A DNA stretch of 64,000 bases from Gracilibacillus alcaliphilus (GTDB lineage: Bacteria; Bacillota; Bacilli; Bacillales; Amphibacillaceae), in NCBI RefSeq assembly GCF_016909015.1, contig NZ_JAFBFA010000003.1:182849-246848 (forward strand), read 5' to 3'. Shown piece by piece: positions 42,074-51,703 of the stretch; position 1 is the first letter of the stretch; the number at the start of each line of letters is the position of its first letter. The notes below the pieces were generated by a model. It was given only the letters and a program-made list of their open reading frames with translations. It had not been told where the DNA came from and did no database searches. The position numbers and the translations under genes are program-made.

Positions 42074-43045
42074 TTAATCACCCACATACTGCCCCTCAAA
42101 ATGATCAAGCATTGCACGGACTTCATCTGTTGACGCTGTATTCATCAATTGATTCCTTAATCCGCCTGCACCGCGAAATCCGCGGACATATATCTTAAAA
42201 AAGCGGTGCAGCGCCTTGAACGAACGTGGCTCTATTTCGGAATAATGATCAAAGAAATCCAGATGAGATCTTAACAGACCAAGCAGCTCCTGACTGCCAT
42301 GTTCTTTTGGTTCTTTTTCAAAGGCAAAAGGGTTGGAAAAAATACCTCGTCCAATCATCACACCGTCCACACCGTATTGATGAACGAGCTGCAAACCGGT
42401 TTGACGATCTGGAATATCTCCATTAATCGTTAACAATGTATCTGGTGCAACCTGATCACGAAGCTGCTTAATTTCCGGTATCAGCTCCCAATGGGCATCT
42501 ACCTTGCTCATTTCTTCTCTGGTACGCAAATGAATCGACAGATTCGCAATATCTTGTTTCAAGACATGTGTCAGCCATTCGCGCCATTCACTCAACTCTG
42601 TGTAACCAAGCCTTGTCTTCACACTTACAGGCAGTTCTCCGGCTTTGGCTGCTTGAATTAACTCTGCCGCAACTTCTGGACGGCGGATCAGGCCAGACCC
42701 CTTTCCATTCTGTGCCACGTTAGGCACAGGACAGCCCATATTTATATCCACACCTTTAAATCCTTGTTTGGCCATCCCAATACTCATTTGCCGAATATAC
42801 TCCGGCTTGTCTCCCCATATATGGGCTACCATTGGTTGTTCATCCTCTGTAAAAATCAAACGGCCGCGTACACTATGATGTCCCTCTGGATGACAATAAC
42901 TTTCCGAGTTGGCAAACTCCGTAAAAAAAACGTCAGGACGAGCGGCTTTACTCACTACATGACGAAAAACAACATCTGTTACATCCTCCATTGGTGCCAG
43001 CACAAAAAACGGCCGTGGTAAATCACGCCAAAAATTATCTTTCAT
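42074..43045 (-). CDS. tRNA-dihydrouridine synthase
   Basis: 323-residue FMN-dependent enzyme that reduces uridine to dihydrouridine in tRNA. VLAPMEDVTDVVFRHVV (FMN loop), GVDINMGCPVPNVAQNGKGS with the catalytic Cys (about residue 102), SVKTRLGY, LSIHLRT, LTINGDI, and DGVMIGRGIFSNPFAF are all Dus signatures. The C-terminal helical domain is short. Divergent members of this Dus group occur beside the usual DusB in Firmicutes. ATG at 43045; no clear ribosome site beyond AAGTAAGATG. Single gene. Confidence 0.93.
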   Translation of the reverse strand: MKDNFWRDLPRPFFVLAPMEDVTDVVFRHVVSKAARPDVFFTEFANSESYCHPEGHHSVRGRLIFTEDEQPMVAHIWGDKPEYIRQMSIGMAKQGFKGVDINMGCPVPNVAQNGKGSGLIRRPEVAAELIQAAKAGELPVSVKTRLGYTELSEWREWLTHVLKQDIANLSIHLRTREEMSKVDAHWELIPEIKQLRDQVAPDTLLTINGDIPDRQTGLQLVHQYGVDGVMIGRGIFSNPFAFEKEPKEHGSQELLGLLRSHLDFFDHYSEIEPRSFKALHRFFKIYVRGFRGAGGLRNQLMNTASTDEVRAMLDHFEGQYVGD

Positions 43046-43521
43046 CTTACTTTTTCAATCCTCTCATCTATGGATAGCAGGCAAAAGCCTGATCATAAAA
43101 TTTAAAAACAGGTATTCCTTTTTCTTTGCGTATTCAACTTCAATACTTCCGCTCCAATTAGGGAATTATATCTTGAACGATTTTGCTAAATGTAAGCTCA
43201 TCTGCTTCATGACAAGGAGTTCATCTTTCTCTTTCCTCATTTTTCCCATACAGAGATGAAATAACTTCCTCCCGTTGATTACGACGTCTCTTCATCATTT
43301 TATTGTGACAATACTTGTAACGTTTTGTTGCGATTCAATTTATTAACTTTATTTCATTTATGAGAAACATATGCCTGTTTAAAGCTTTCCATTTATTTTG
43401 CACATTCCCAGCTTCTACACACAAGCCTATTTGTATCCTTTTGCTTCCTAAATAGGAAGATTAATTTTTATTATAACAAAATAAGTGCATTTCTTAAATT
43501 AACTCTTTAATGAAAAAAAGT
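43046..43521. other. Intergenic region, about 475 bases, no recognised gene
   Basis: AT-rich. A minus-strand micro-ORF (MMKRRRNQREEVISSLYGKN and five more residues, start near 43300) is highly basic at the start but has no ribosome site. A small hairpin (AGGC / GCCT) lies near 43077-43094. Nothing assignable. Confidence 0.4.
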
Positions 43522-44937
43522 TCAATTGATATTACCCCCTTTATTGTTTAAGAATATAATATATAAGGTAATGATTCCATTAATCAAAAAGATTAATATA
43601 AGACTATATATTATAAAAGTAATATCGGGTGCGAACAAGCTGATACTTTTCCACGGAGTATTCAAAGAGAACACAAAAATCGGGATTAAACCAATTGCTA
43701 ACAACAGTGAAAGTACTCCAACAGAGCTATAAAATATTTTATGTCTAATTAATTTTCTTTTCCATTTAACTAAATGTATACCTGCTAGAATGGCTAGCAG
43801 TAATGTAATACCTAATAAAATCCATTGTATGCTGTTATTGTGTGCTGGCAATTCATCTGGATTATCTCCATGTATAATCGCTCGAATCCCTTCCATTATA
43901 TAAGAGATTTGCTGATCTTCTGTAGTATGATATTTATTTGTTAGAAGTACTGCTGCTGTATTTTCTTCTTGTATAAAGAACATTTCAGATCGAAAATCAG
44001 GCGTTGCTCCTCCGTGAAAAGGAAAATGTTCCGTCTTGGAAAAATGCCATCCCAATCCATATTTCCCCGTTTCTTCTGGAGGTGTTTTTAACCATTCAAG
44101 ATACTGATTAGACAACAAGTCTCCACCGTATAACATAAACTTCAGAAATTTCATTAAATCATTTGCAGTTGATACTATATAGCCATATGGTGCCCCTCCA
44201 CTATCATATAAACCATCACTTACCACAGGGTTACCAAACCATGACTCAAACCCAGGTACATATCCTTTTTCACTAGCTGTTTCATAATCAGCAGCAGTAT
44301 GATGCATTCCAAGAGGAGCGAAAATCTCAGTATGCAGGAATTCCGAAAAGGATTGATTTGTCACCTTTTCAATGACAGCTCCTAACAATAAATAATTTGC
44401 AGAGTTATATTCATACACTTCACCAGGAGCATTTGAAAGCTTCACTCCACTTAATTGCTTCACTGCTTCTGTAATTGCTTTCTCATCTGTTGTCTGATTA
44501 TCCGTAACCTTTAGTCCTTCAAACTGACTGATACCACTTGTTTGTTCTAATAGATTTAACACAGTTATTTCCTGTGAGCTATTAGTTTGATAAATAAACG
44601 ATGGAATATAACGATCGATGGGGTCATGAAGGTTTATTTCACCATCTTCAACTAATATCATAATGGCTAGTGCGGTAAAGGGTTTACTCAATGAACCAAT
44701 CAGAAATGGGGTATCTTCCTTCACAACTGAATCATCACTCATCATTCCCCATTGTTGAAGATGAACAGTATCTTCGTTTTCCAAAATTGCCAAAGATGCC
44801 CCAGGAATTTTATATCTTTCCAGGGATTCCTCCACATATTTTTCTATTTGTTGCATGGTATTATCCTTTTGAGCAAAAGCAGAGGATGGCATCATAAAAA
44901 ATATTACTATTATTAAGAAGATAAGCACTCTTTTCAT
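43522..44937 (-). CDS. Secreted/membrane serine hydrolase (class C beta-lactamase fold)
   Basis: 471-residue penicillin-binding-protein-like hydrolase. Signal peptide VLIFLIIVIFFMMPSSAFAQ, catalytic SLSK (SxxK, about residue 84), YNSANY (YxN, about residue 168) and HGGATP (the KTG-equivalent box), then three membrane helices at the C-terminus (about 370-465). Such proteins act on peptidoglycan, D-amino peptides or esters outside the cell. Downstream of a TetR gene by 30 bases, so probably controlled by it. Confidence 0.9.
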   Translation of the reverse strand: MKRVLIFLIIVIFFMMPSSAFAQKDNTMQQIEKYVEESLERYKIPGASLAILENEDTVHLQQWGMMSDDSVVKEDTPFLIGSLSKPFTALAIMILVEDGEINLHDPIDRYIPSFIYQTNSSQEITVLNLLEQTSGISQFEGLKVTDNQTTDEKAITEAVKQLSGVKLSNAPGEVYEYNSANYLLLGAVIEKVTNQSFSEFLHTEIFAPLGMHHTAADYETASEKGYVPGFESWFGNPVVSDGLYDSGGAPYGYIVSTANDLMKFLKFMLYGGDLLSNQYLEWLKTPPEETGKYGLGWHFSKTEHFPFHGGATPDFRSEMFFIQEENTAAVLLTNKYHTTEDQQISYIMEGIRAIIHGDNPDELPAHNNSIQWILLGITLLLAILAGIHLVKWKRKLIRHKIFYSSVGVLSLLLAIGLIPIFVFSLNTPWKSISLFAPDITFIIYSLILIFLINGIITLYIIFLNNKGGNIN

Positions 44938-44967
44938 TTGTCTCTCCCCTTACATTATAATTATTAT

Positions 44968-45513
44968 TTATGATCTAATATAGCTTTCTAGAAATTCATG
45001 CAACACTTTATAAGATGAATGGAGATTAAAATCGCTATCCATTAATTTCTGGTAAGCTAATCCATCAAAACAGGCTAGCAACACACTTGCAATCGCTGCA
45101 GCCTTCTCTTTATCATCTATATAGTTCTGTAATGGACGTGCAATACTTTCTCTGCCATCTGCTAAAATCTTCGCTACTTCCTGATTAAAGACCTCCCTTT
45201 TTAAACCTAACGAATATAATTCGTACCTCCAGCGATACCAATCAGGGTCTTTTTCTACTCTGGATTCAATTTCGGATAGAACTTTCATTGGATCTTTATT
45301 TTGACCTTCATATTGACTGTGGTATTGTTTTTGAATGGATTCTTGCACAGAAAATAAAAGTTCTTCCTTACTATTGAAATAATAATGAACTAGTCCAGGT
45401 GTGATATCAGCTTCATTAGCAATATCTTTTATGGAAGCATTACTATATCCTTTTTCACTAAAAACTTTATAGGCAGCATCCATTAATCTTTGACGTTTAT
45501 CGTTCTTACTCAT
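44968..45513 (-). CDS. TetR family repressor
   Basis: 181-residue repressor: AAYKVFSEKGYSNASIKDIA, NEADITPGLVHYYFNSKEEL, then a C-terminal domain resembling the BetI-like fold (YRWRYELYSLGLKREVFNQE). A perfect palindrome, GTTGGTTAACCAAC, lies 19 bases before its start. First gene of an operon with the serine hydrolase. Ligand unknown. Confidence 0.9.
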   Translation of the reverse strand: MSKNDKRQRLMDAAYKVFSEKGYSNASIKDIANEADITPGLVHYYFNSKEELLFSVQESIQKQYHSQYEGQNKDPMKVLSEIESRVEKDPDWYRWRYELYSLGLKREVFNQEVAKILADGRESIARPLQNYIDDKEKAAAIASVLLACFDGLAYQKLMDSDFNLHSSYKVLHEFLESYIRS

Positions 45514-45531
45514 ACTATCTCCCCCTTTTTA

Positions 45532-45545
45532 GTTGGTTAACCAAC
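45532..45545. promoter_or_regulatory. TetR operator GTTGGTTAACCAAC
   Basis: Perfect 14-base palindrome between promoter and start of the tetR gene; typical TetR autorepression site. Confidence 0.85.
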
Positions 45546-45706
45546 CAAATATTAAACTTAATATTACAAAAAGTCAATATCCAAGATCAGCCTCAAGAAG
45601 AGATGTCAGGTAAGTATGACAACTCATTGCCATAAATAAAGGGCGCTATCTTCGTCTTCGAAAATTTGCACCCTTTGTTTATAATTCATTTGATTATAAT
45701 CCATCT

Positions 45707-46129
45707 TTATGACATTAAGTTTTCACTTTCTGTATCAATTAGAAAAGTGACACCAAATTTATCTGTTAAACTCCCATAAGCAGCACTAAATGAAGTTTCT
45801 TGGAATGGCATCTTCACTTTCCCTTCTTTTTTTAGCGCTTCAAAAAATCTTTTTGACTGTGCGGCGTCTTTCGTGGAAATACAAATCGTGACCTGATTGC
45901 CTTGTTCAACAGGTAAAACACTCGGACTATCCGAGATCAGTAACACCGATTCTCCAATCTTTAATTTTGCATGTGCGACTTTATTTTTTAAATCTTCAGA
46001 GGGTAGATCTGGTACTTCAGCATACGTGATATTTGTCACAACTTTAGCCTCTAATGCTTGTTCATAAAACTGAATAGCTTCTTTCGCATTTCCATCCATC
46101 ATTAAATAAGGGGTAACTTTTACTGTCAT
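45707..46129 (-). CDS. PhnB-like VOC family protein
   Basis: 140-residue VOC protein of the PhnB/YjdN type: VTPYLMMDGNAKEAIQFYEQ at the start, HAKLKIGESVLLISDSP in the middle, and AYGSLTDKFGVTFLID at the end. Function unknown (often misannotated as 3-demethylubiquinone methyltransferase). ATG at 46129 follows AAGGAGG. A broken relative lies at 52710-52905. Confidence 0.88.
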   Translation of the reverse strand: MTVKVTPYLMMDGNAKEAIQFYEQALEAKVVTNITYAEVPDLPSEDLKNKVAHAKLKIGESVLLISDSPSVLPVEQGNQVTICISTKDAAQSKRFFEALKKEGKVKMPFQETSFSAAYGSLTDKFGVTFLIDTESENLMS

Positions 46130-46396
46130 TCTTTTTTCCTCCTTTTGCTTGAATTCCTCTATACTACCACGTTTATCTCATTGTCATTTCTTCTCAATTG
46201 CTGTATTAATAAACGTATCTATATCTGCCTCCATTGCTCAAGAAAGCCGCTTATTCTTTTTGATAATATATCACTCGAAATATTTGTGATCACCTTCACA
46301 AACGGGGCATATTCTAGCCATACTTAACCAAGTTTTATCTACTATACTAAAAATATAAACATTGATCAACATTTCACAATAAGGAGGGAATCACAT

Positions 46397-47374
46397 ATGA
46401 AAAATGTTTTTATTTTGGGAGGAACAGGATTACTTGGCTATCACACTGTTCAAGAATTGCTGAAACGAGAATACGTTGTATCTACTGTTGCACTGCCACC
46501 TCTGCCTGCACCAGAACTGTTACCATCAGAGGTAGAGTGTCATCTTGGAAATATCAATGAAATGGACGATAGCGACATTTTAGATATGTTAGCTGGGAAA
46601 AACATGTTTATATATGCTGCTGGCGCGGATGAACAGATGGTTCCAGAAATACCTGCAACTCGTTTTTTCTATGAAGCAAATGTCATTCCAACACAGCGGT
46701 TAGCCCGCCTTGCCAGAATGGCTGGGATAAAAAAATTCATTATTTACGGTTCTTACTTTGCACATTTTGCCGAAAAGTGGCCAGATCTTCATTTAAAGAG
46801 AGAGGCCTATCCGCGAACCAGATTATTGCAAGAAGAAATAGGAGCTATGGAAGGGGAAGGTCAAATGGATGTCATGTCTCTTCGTCTCCCATATATTTTT
46901 GGAACCATGCCTGGACGCACACCACTGTGGTCCAGGCTTCTTCCGCAAATCCAAGGAAAAGAATTTGATCCAGTACTTGGCGGTGGAACAGCTATGGTCA
47001 CTGTGCAGCAAGTAGCTGAAGCAACTATTGGGGCTTTGAAATATGGAAAACATGGCGAGTCCTATCCGATTTCTGATACCAATATGAAGCACAAAGACTT
47101 TTTCCAAATGATTGCCGATCTACTTGATCAAAAGGATACCGTTATCCAAATAGTTCCACTTGAACAAATGAAACCAGCTATGGAACAATACGATGCGCAA
47201 GCTGCAGCAGAAGGAAAAGAACACGGTATCCATCTGGCCGTTACTACCGAAATTCAAAATCGCGATGCCTACCTTGATTCAAAGAATACCATGCCACTCT
47301 TAAAATATGGTAAGGCAGATATTCATCGGGCGATTATCGAGACAATTAAACGGTGTATAGAGGATATGAAGTAA
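46397..47374 (+). CDS. NAD-dependent epimerase/dehydratase family protein
   Basis: 325-residue extended SDR. NAD motif VFILGGTGLLGYHTV, MFIYAAGADE, KKFIIYGSYFAHF (Ser/Tyr region), the substrate loop RLPYIFGTMPGRTPLW and VTVQQVAEATIGAL are visible. The usual YxxxK is not obvious: YPRTRLLQEE occupies the region, so it may be catalytically atypical. ATG at 46397 follows AAGGAGGG. A terminator follows. Single gene. Confidence 0.86.
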   Translation: MKNVFILGGTGLLGYHTVQELLKREYVVSTVALPPLPAPELLPSEVECHLGNINEMDDSDILDMLAGKNMFIYAAGADEQMVPEIPATRFFYEANVIPTQRLARLARMAGIKKFIIYGSYFAHFAEKWPDLHLKREAYPRTRLLQEEIGAMEGEGQMDVMSLRLPYIFGTMPGRTPLWSRLLPQIQGKEFDPVLGGGTAMVTVQQVAEATIGALKYGKHGESYPISDTNMKHKDFFQMIADLLDQKDTVIQIVPLEQMKPAMEQYDAQAAAEGKEHGIHLAVTTEIQNRDAYLDSKNTMPLLKYGKADIHRAIIETIKRCIEDMK

Positions 47375-47392
47375 ATAATATTAGAGTTGTTT

Positions 47393-47422
47393 CCCGTCCT
47401 TATTTTAAGGACGGTTTTCTTT
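47393..47422 (+). terminator. Terminator after epimerase-like gene
   Basis: CCGTCCTT pairs with AAGGACGG, then TTTTCTTT. Confidence 0.9.
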
Positions 47423-47472
47423 ATTAGGCCTAGGCGACTTCCAGCCGCAGAGCAAATCAGCCGGGTTTCGAT

Positions 47473-48390
47473 TCAATCTTTACTACTTTTCCAAGCCGTA
47501 TATGCGATTGTAAAAACGGCAGCAAACAGAAACACTAACCACCCAGGATGCCAGACATCCCAAATAAAACCGATTGCCAGAAAAATAACAGTTGCCAATG
47601 GCCAAATTACCGCATGAATCCAGCCATGTCTGCTCGATTTCTCATATTGTTCATATTCCTTTACATATTCTTCATTGTTGGTCACTAATCGTTCGCTCTC
47701 CATTGCCGATCCTGCAATAATGAACAAGTACACAGCAAATGCCCATATCAACGGCATTAGCGCTAGGAGGGGATCTCTGTCTGCATGACCTGTGTCGTTA
47801 GTCAAAAAAGGTATCCCAAAACTTAATATAATAGTCACAATTCCGGTGACAATTAATATTCCATACCTTTTACGATTGGCCAAGCTTTTCTGTCTAAAAT
47901 CTTGAATAAACGAATCATCAAAAATTAATGGCTGTGTTTCAAGTTCCTTGTACGCTTTTACGCTTAAGCCTTGCCACACCAAGATGGCCACTCCAACAGC
48001 AACAACCATCATAAACAATACATAGCTAAACGCTTCTTGAAAATACATAGGTAATACAATCGAGACTATAAGTATAGCCACCCCAGCTGCGATTTTTTTT
48101 GCGCCCTGCTTCTTATTTAACAGATAGGCTTCCACAACTTCCTGACTGGCATAGTAGCCTTCCTCAGTCGTTCCTTGTTCTCCAAAGGGCTGATCTTCAT
48201 CCTTTAATAGGTAATCGAGTGAAACCTGGAATAGCCTGCTCATTTTCACTAGTTTCTCAGTTTCTGGAAAGCCTTGGCCATTCTCCCATTTACTTACCGC
48301 TTGTCTGGAGACTTGAAGCTTTTCGGCAAATTCCTCTTGGGACCATCCTTTTTGTGCTCTTAGTTTTTTTAGCTTTTGATAAAATTCCAT
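47473..48390 (-). CDS. XRE family regulator with C-terminal membrane domain
   Basis: 305-residue protein: helix-turn-helix LKKLRAQKGWSQEEFAEKLQ, VSRQAVSKWENGQGFPETEK (residues 5-60), linker, then six or so membrane helices from about residue 100 in three pairs. Membrane-tethered XRE regulators of this shape are common in Firmicutes; the signal is unknown. ATG at 48390 follows GAGGTG by six bases. The promoter region contains AGGTTGCAACCT and related half sites. Confidence 0.88.
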   Translation of the reverse strand: MEFYQKLKKLRAQKGWSQEEFAEKLQVSRQAVSKWENGQGFPETEKLVKMSRLFQVSLDYLLKDEDQPFGEQGTTEEGYYASQEVVEAYLLNKKQGAKKIAAGVAILIVSIVLPMYFQEAFSYVLFMMVVAVGVAILVWQGLSVKAYKELETQPLIFDDSFIQDFRQKSLANRKRYGILIVTGIVTIILSFGIPFLTNDTGHADRDPLLALMPLIWAFAVYLFIIAGSAMESERLVTNNEEYVKEYEQYEKSSRHGWIHAVIWPLATVIFLAIGFIWDVWHPGWLVFLFAAVFTIAYTAWKSSKD

Positions 48391-48445
48391 TTTCCTCACC
48401 TCATCCTTATTGTAAACCGACAGCGGTTATCATTCTACCTCTCAG

Positions 48446-48526
48446 AGGTTGCAACCTTGCCATTTTACGGTTGCATCTTCTCTTTTTTTGCGTAGCATCG
48501 CGGTTTTTCTCGTTGCAATCACTATT
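48446..48526. promoter_or_regulatory. Palindrome AGGTTGCAACCT and half sites
   Basis: Perfect 12-base palindrome at 48446-48457, with further GGTTGCA (about 48468) and CGTTGCAAT (about 48512) half sites in the 135 bases before the XRE gene. Likely autoregulatory sites. The rest of the gap to 48724 is AT-rich without other features. Confidence 0.6.
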
Positions 48527-48724
48527 TAGTGAGTTTTGCATGAGGCTAAATTAATATTTGTGAAAAAATGAAAAATAAAACCAAATAAAAGCAATTCTGA
48601 TTCATGACAATACCTCTATAAAGATAGACAATCCCAATTGTATTTTAAGATAATATCCATAACCACGTTTTCTCCTCTCACACATCACAGCAAAGGCCTC
48701 TTAGAGAAAACCTTTGCCGCGACA

Positions 48725-49231
48725 TCACGATCGATTGCGATTTTCCACTTGGTGAATCCAGTTTAAATCTGCTTCTAAACGCAAAAGAGAACCGTTGATC
48801 AGTAAATACTTACTCTCATCACCTTGCAGTAGAATTTCTGTTTTTAACTTCGTTAGATCCATAACATCTTTCATGATCATCGCCTTTTGCTGATCCAGCA
48901 TTTTCTGTTCTTGTTCAAAACCAATTGTACGAGAACAGCTCCATTTAAAATGAAAATCATCTTTTGCAGAATGATAAGGGACTGGTTCTAGCAGCCAGAT
49001 TTCTAACTCCTTTTTACCTTCTGTAGTGATTTCATAAAACTTTCTGTCTTGATCATCTGTCCCTGCAGCTAAGACAAATTGATCACGGATCAGGCGATCG
49101 AGAGTAGTATAAATTTGACCAGGATTAATTTTCCCTTTAATGCCTAGAAGCGATTCCAGCTCTAACTTTAATTCATAGCCATGATTTTTTTGCCGGTATA
49201 ACAAAGTTAATATTCCATACTTAACTGACAT
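48725..49231 (-). CDS. PadR family regulator
   Basis: 168-residue PadR repressor: KYGILTLLYRQKNHGYELKL, INPGQIYTTLDRLIRDQFV, wing DDQDRKFYEITTEGKKEL, and a C-terminal Vir-type helical dimerisation region. Its ATG is seven bases after the stop of the large permease gene, so it is the third gene of the ABC operon. It probably represses that operon at the ATACTAAGTAT palindromes. Confidence 0.9.
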   Translation of the reverse strand: MSVKYGILTLLYRQKNHGYELKLELESLLGIKGKINPGQIYTTLDRLIRDQFVLAAGTDDQDRKFYEITTEGKKELEIWLLEPVPYHSAKDDFHFKWSCSRTIGFEQEQKMLDQQKAMIMKDVMDLTKLKTEILLQGDESKYLLINGSLLRLEADLNWIHQVENRNRS

Positions 49232-49237
49232 AGTTGC

Positions 49238-51703
49238 TCAACCTTCTTTGAGTGATGATATATTACTTATTTTACTTGCTGTCGCACTAGAAATCCAGGC
49301 GGCCAACAAACTCAAAGACACACCAGCAACCAATGCTACGATATTATTCCCCAACGGTAATTGAAAAGATATAAATCCTTCCAGAAACTCAGATTTACTA
49401 CTGAAATAAAGTAAAAGCGCTCCTGCTGCTACACCGCCTAGAACTCCTGACAAGCCAATCAGCAGCCCCTCTCCAATAATCATCTTCCTTACTTGCTGTT
49501 TCGTAAAACCAAGTGCCCGCATTGTCCCTATCTCAGCTGTGCGCTCTAGCGTATTCATTAATAAAGTATTTGCTGTACCAACACTAGCCAGGCCAATAAT
49601 AAAAACTAACATAACGAGAACTAACTCGTTCATACCAGATAATGCAGATGTAGTAGAGGCAATTTCATCTTCGATCATTTCAACCTTTGCCAAATGGCTG
49701 CTAAAATCCTGCCATAGCTGATTGCGTAATGATTCAGCCTGATAGCCATCATGTAAAGTCAACAGCATAGTAAAGCTATTCCCCCAACCAAATCCATAAT
49801 GGAAATAATCCTCATCCATAAACGCGGTATAGCCTGAATAATTCGATGTATTCACCACATCAATCACTTCCAGTTGTTGTTCCCCTGAAGGTGTATTAAT
49901 AGAAATGAGTTCTCCCACATTTCCGCCCCATTCCGTAAAAGCCCTTTCACCTAGAAGAATAGAACCTTCCTTGGTTAATTTATCATATAATATTTCCCTC
50001 TCAGCATGATCAAATAATTTAGGCCCTTCTTTATTCACAGCGAAAACGGAAAATTGCCTCTCCTCTCCATCCATGTTTTCCCATGTGATTGGTGCAGCCT
50101 CTGTTAATAGCTCCACATTTTCAACAGACTGATAAGACAGCAGTCTGGCCTGGTCCTGATCAGACCAAGGTGTTTCTGAAGTAACTCTTAAATCACCGCC
50201 ATACGTGCTTCTGATGTCCTTTTCATAACCTTCAGGGGCAGTTTCTATAACAGCACTCAGCAACAATATCACAGCTATACCAACTGCAAGGATAGCAGCT
50301 GTATTGGCATTTCGATTTAATTGTTGGGTAAGATTTTGTGCTGCCAAGCTGCCAGAATAACCGAAACATATCCTCCATATAGGCTTACATATCTGTTTCA
50401 GACCTAATAACAAGAATGGGAACAACAGAACAACACTTGCCAAAATGGCTACATAAGAGACAGGATGATCGATAAATAGGAACAGGAACAAGCCTATTCC
50501 CAGAACGACCCTAAACTGGTATTGCTTTTTGGATGAGTCCGACTGATTGGTCATTTTTAATGCCAACAACACAGAGGTTTTCCCTGCTGTGTAAATAGGA
50601 AATAAAGAAAAGATAATTGGAAATATAATCCCTATTATGACAGCCATTAATACAGGCACTTTCCAATTTAATGTGTAAACCACATCAAACTCAAACACAC
50701 CAAGGAATGTTTGCATAAACATATCTCCAAGCCAAACTCCTAACGGCACTCCAATAGCTGTACCTATAAACGCCAAAAGCATTACTTCCATCAGAATAAG
50801 TCTAGAAACAGAGCGTTGCAAATAACCAAGACTTTTCATTATCGCAAATTCCTTTTTTCTCTCCATAACGCTTGTATAAATCAGATTAAAAACAATGAAT
50901 CCGCTGATAAGCATGGATAATCCAGCAATAAGGTAAAAGAAGGTATACATTCCCCCAATGTCGTTGCTTTGTCGATCATCCGCGACAACTGGCTGTATAT
51001 ATACATGTGAATCACGAAACTCTTTCTGAAGAGATGGAAATAAATTCTCTCCAGCTTTATTGGTTTGAAATCTTAGATAGGAAACCTCGTTATCCATTTC
51101 CGTCCATTCTCTTAACAAATCAAGTGGAGCAATAACACGGAAACTGGTTGACTCCGCACCTTCCCAATCACTCGGACTTGCAAGTAACTGCGTATATTCC
51201 ACAATAGCGGAAACCTCAGCTTCTCCCAAATTGGTAAACCTAATCGTATCTCCTACCTTTTTATTTAATAGGTTAGCAACAGTGTCTGGTATCACCAACC
51301 CTTCATTATCTAAACTTCCCTCCACCACTGGCAGTTTCAGCAAAGAACTAGTCTGATCATTCACACCTGTAATTCGTACAGATCGTTGCTGAGGCGAATG
51401 ATTACCCTCCAGCTCAAAAAACGCCTGTTTATCTAAAGCAAATAATGTTTCCATTACAGCTGAACTAGCTAATACAGAAGAAACATCATCCTCTGAATAA
51501 GTGTGTTCATCACTTAGCACCCAATAATCCGCATCCGCTACATACATTTGTTCATAATAATCAAACACGTCATTTGTTGTTTTGTCTGCAATCAGCATAG
51601 ATGTGACAAACGATATACCTAGAATAATTCCCAATATAGAAATAAAACATCGCTTTTTGTTTTGTGTTATGTTACGCCATGAAATTCGCCAAATATTTAG
51701 CAT
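49238..51703 (-). CDS. FtsX/MacB-type ABC permease, duplicated
   Basis: 821-residue permease with two FtsX modules: a first membrane helix (SILGIILGISFVTSMLIADK), an extracellular domain (about 60-260), three helices with MERKKEFAIMKSLGYLQRSV, then a second set ending TLERTAEIGTMRALGFTKQQ and VLGGVAAGALLLYF. ATG at 51703 follows AAAGGATG; it overlaps the ATPase gene by 32 bases. Such systems move peptides or lipoproteins by mechanotransmission. Regulated with padR. Confidence 0.9.
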   Translation of the reverse strand: MLNIWRISWRNITQNKKRCFISILGIILGISFVTSMLIADKTTNDVFDYYEQMYVADADYWVLSDEHTYSEDDVSSVLASSAVMETLFALDKQAFFELEGNHSPQQRSVRITGVNDQTSSLLKLPVVEGSLDNEGLVIPDTVANLLNKKVGDTIRFTNLGEAEVSAIVEYTQLLASPSDWEGAESTSFRVIAPLDLLREWTEMDNEVSYLRFQTNKAGENLFPSLQKEFRDSHVYIQPVVADDRQSNDIGGMYTFFYLIAGLSMLISGFIVFNLIYTSVMERKKEFAIMKSLGYLQRSVSRLILMEVMLLAFIGTAIGVPLGVWLGDMFMQTFLGVFEFDVVYTLNWKVPVLMAVIIGIIFPIIFSLFPIYTAGKTSVLLALKMTNQSDSSKKQYQFRVVLGIGLFLFLFIDHPVSYVAILASVVLLFPFLLLGLKQICKPIWRICFGYSGSLAAQNLTQQLNRNANTAAILAVGIAVILLLSAVIETAPEGYEKDIRSTYGGDLRVTSETPWSDQDQARLLSYQSVENVELLTEAAPITWENMDGEERQFSVFAVNKEGPKLFDHAEREILYDKLTKEGSILLGERAFTEWGGNVGELISINTPSGEQQLEVIDVVNTSNYSGYTAFMDEDYFHYGFGWGNSFTMLLTLHDGYQAESLRNQLWQDFSSHLAKVEMIEDEIASTTSALSGMNELVLVMLVFIIGLASVGTANTLLMNTLERTAEIGTMRALGFTKQQVRKMIIGEGLLIGLSGVLGGVAAGALLLYFSSKSEFLEGFISFQLPLGNNIVALVAGVSLSLLAAWISSATASKISNISSLKEG

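Noticed and set aside
43200..43310. Basic micro-ORF resembling small Fur-regulated basic proteins
   Set aside because: Only about 25 codons, no ribosome site, and sequence does not match the known families.
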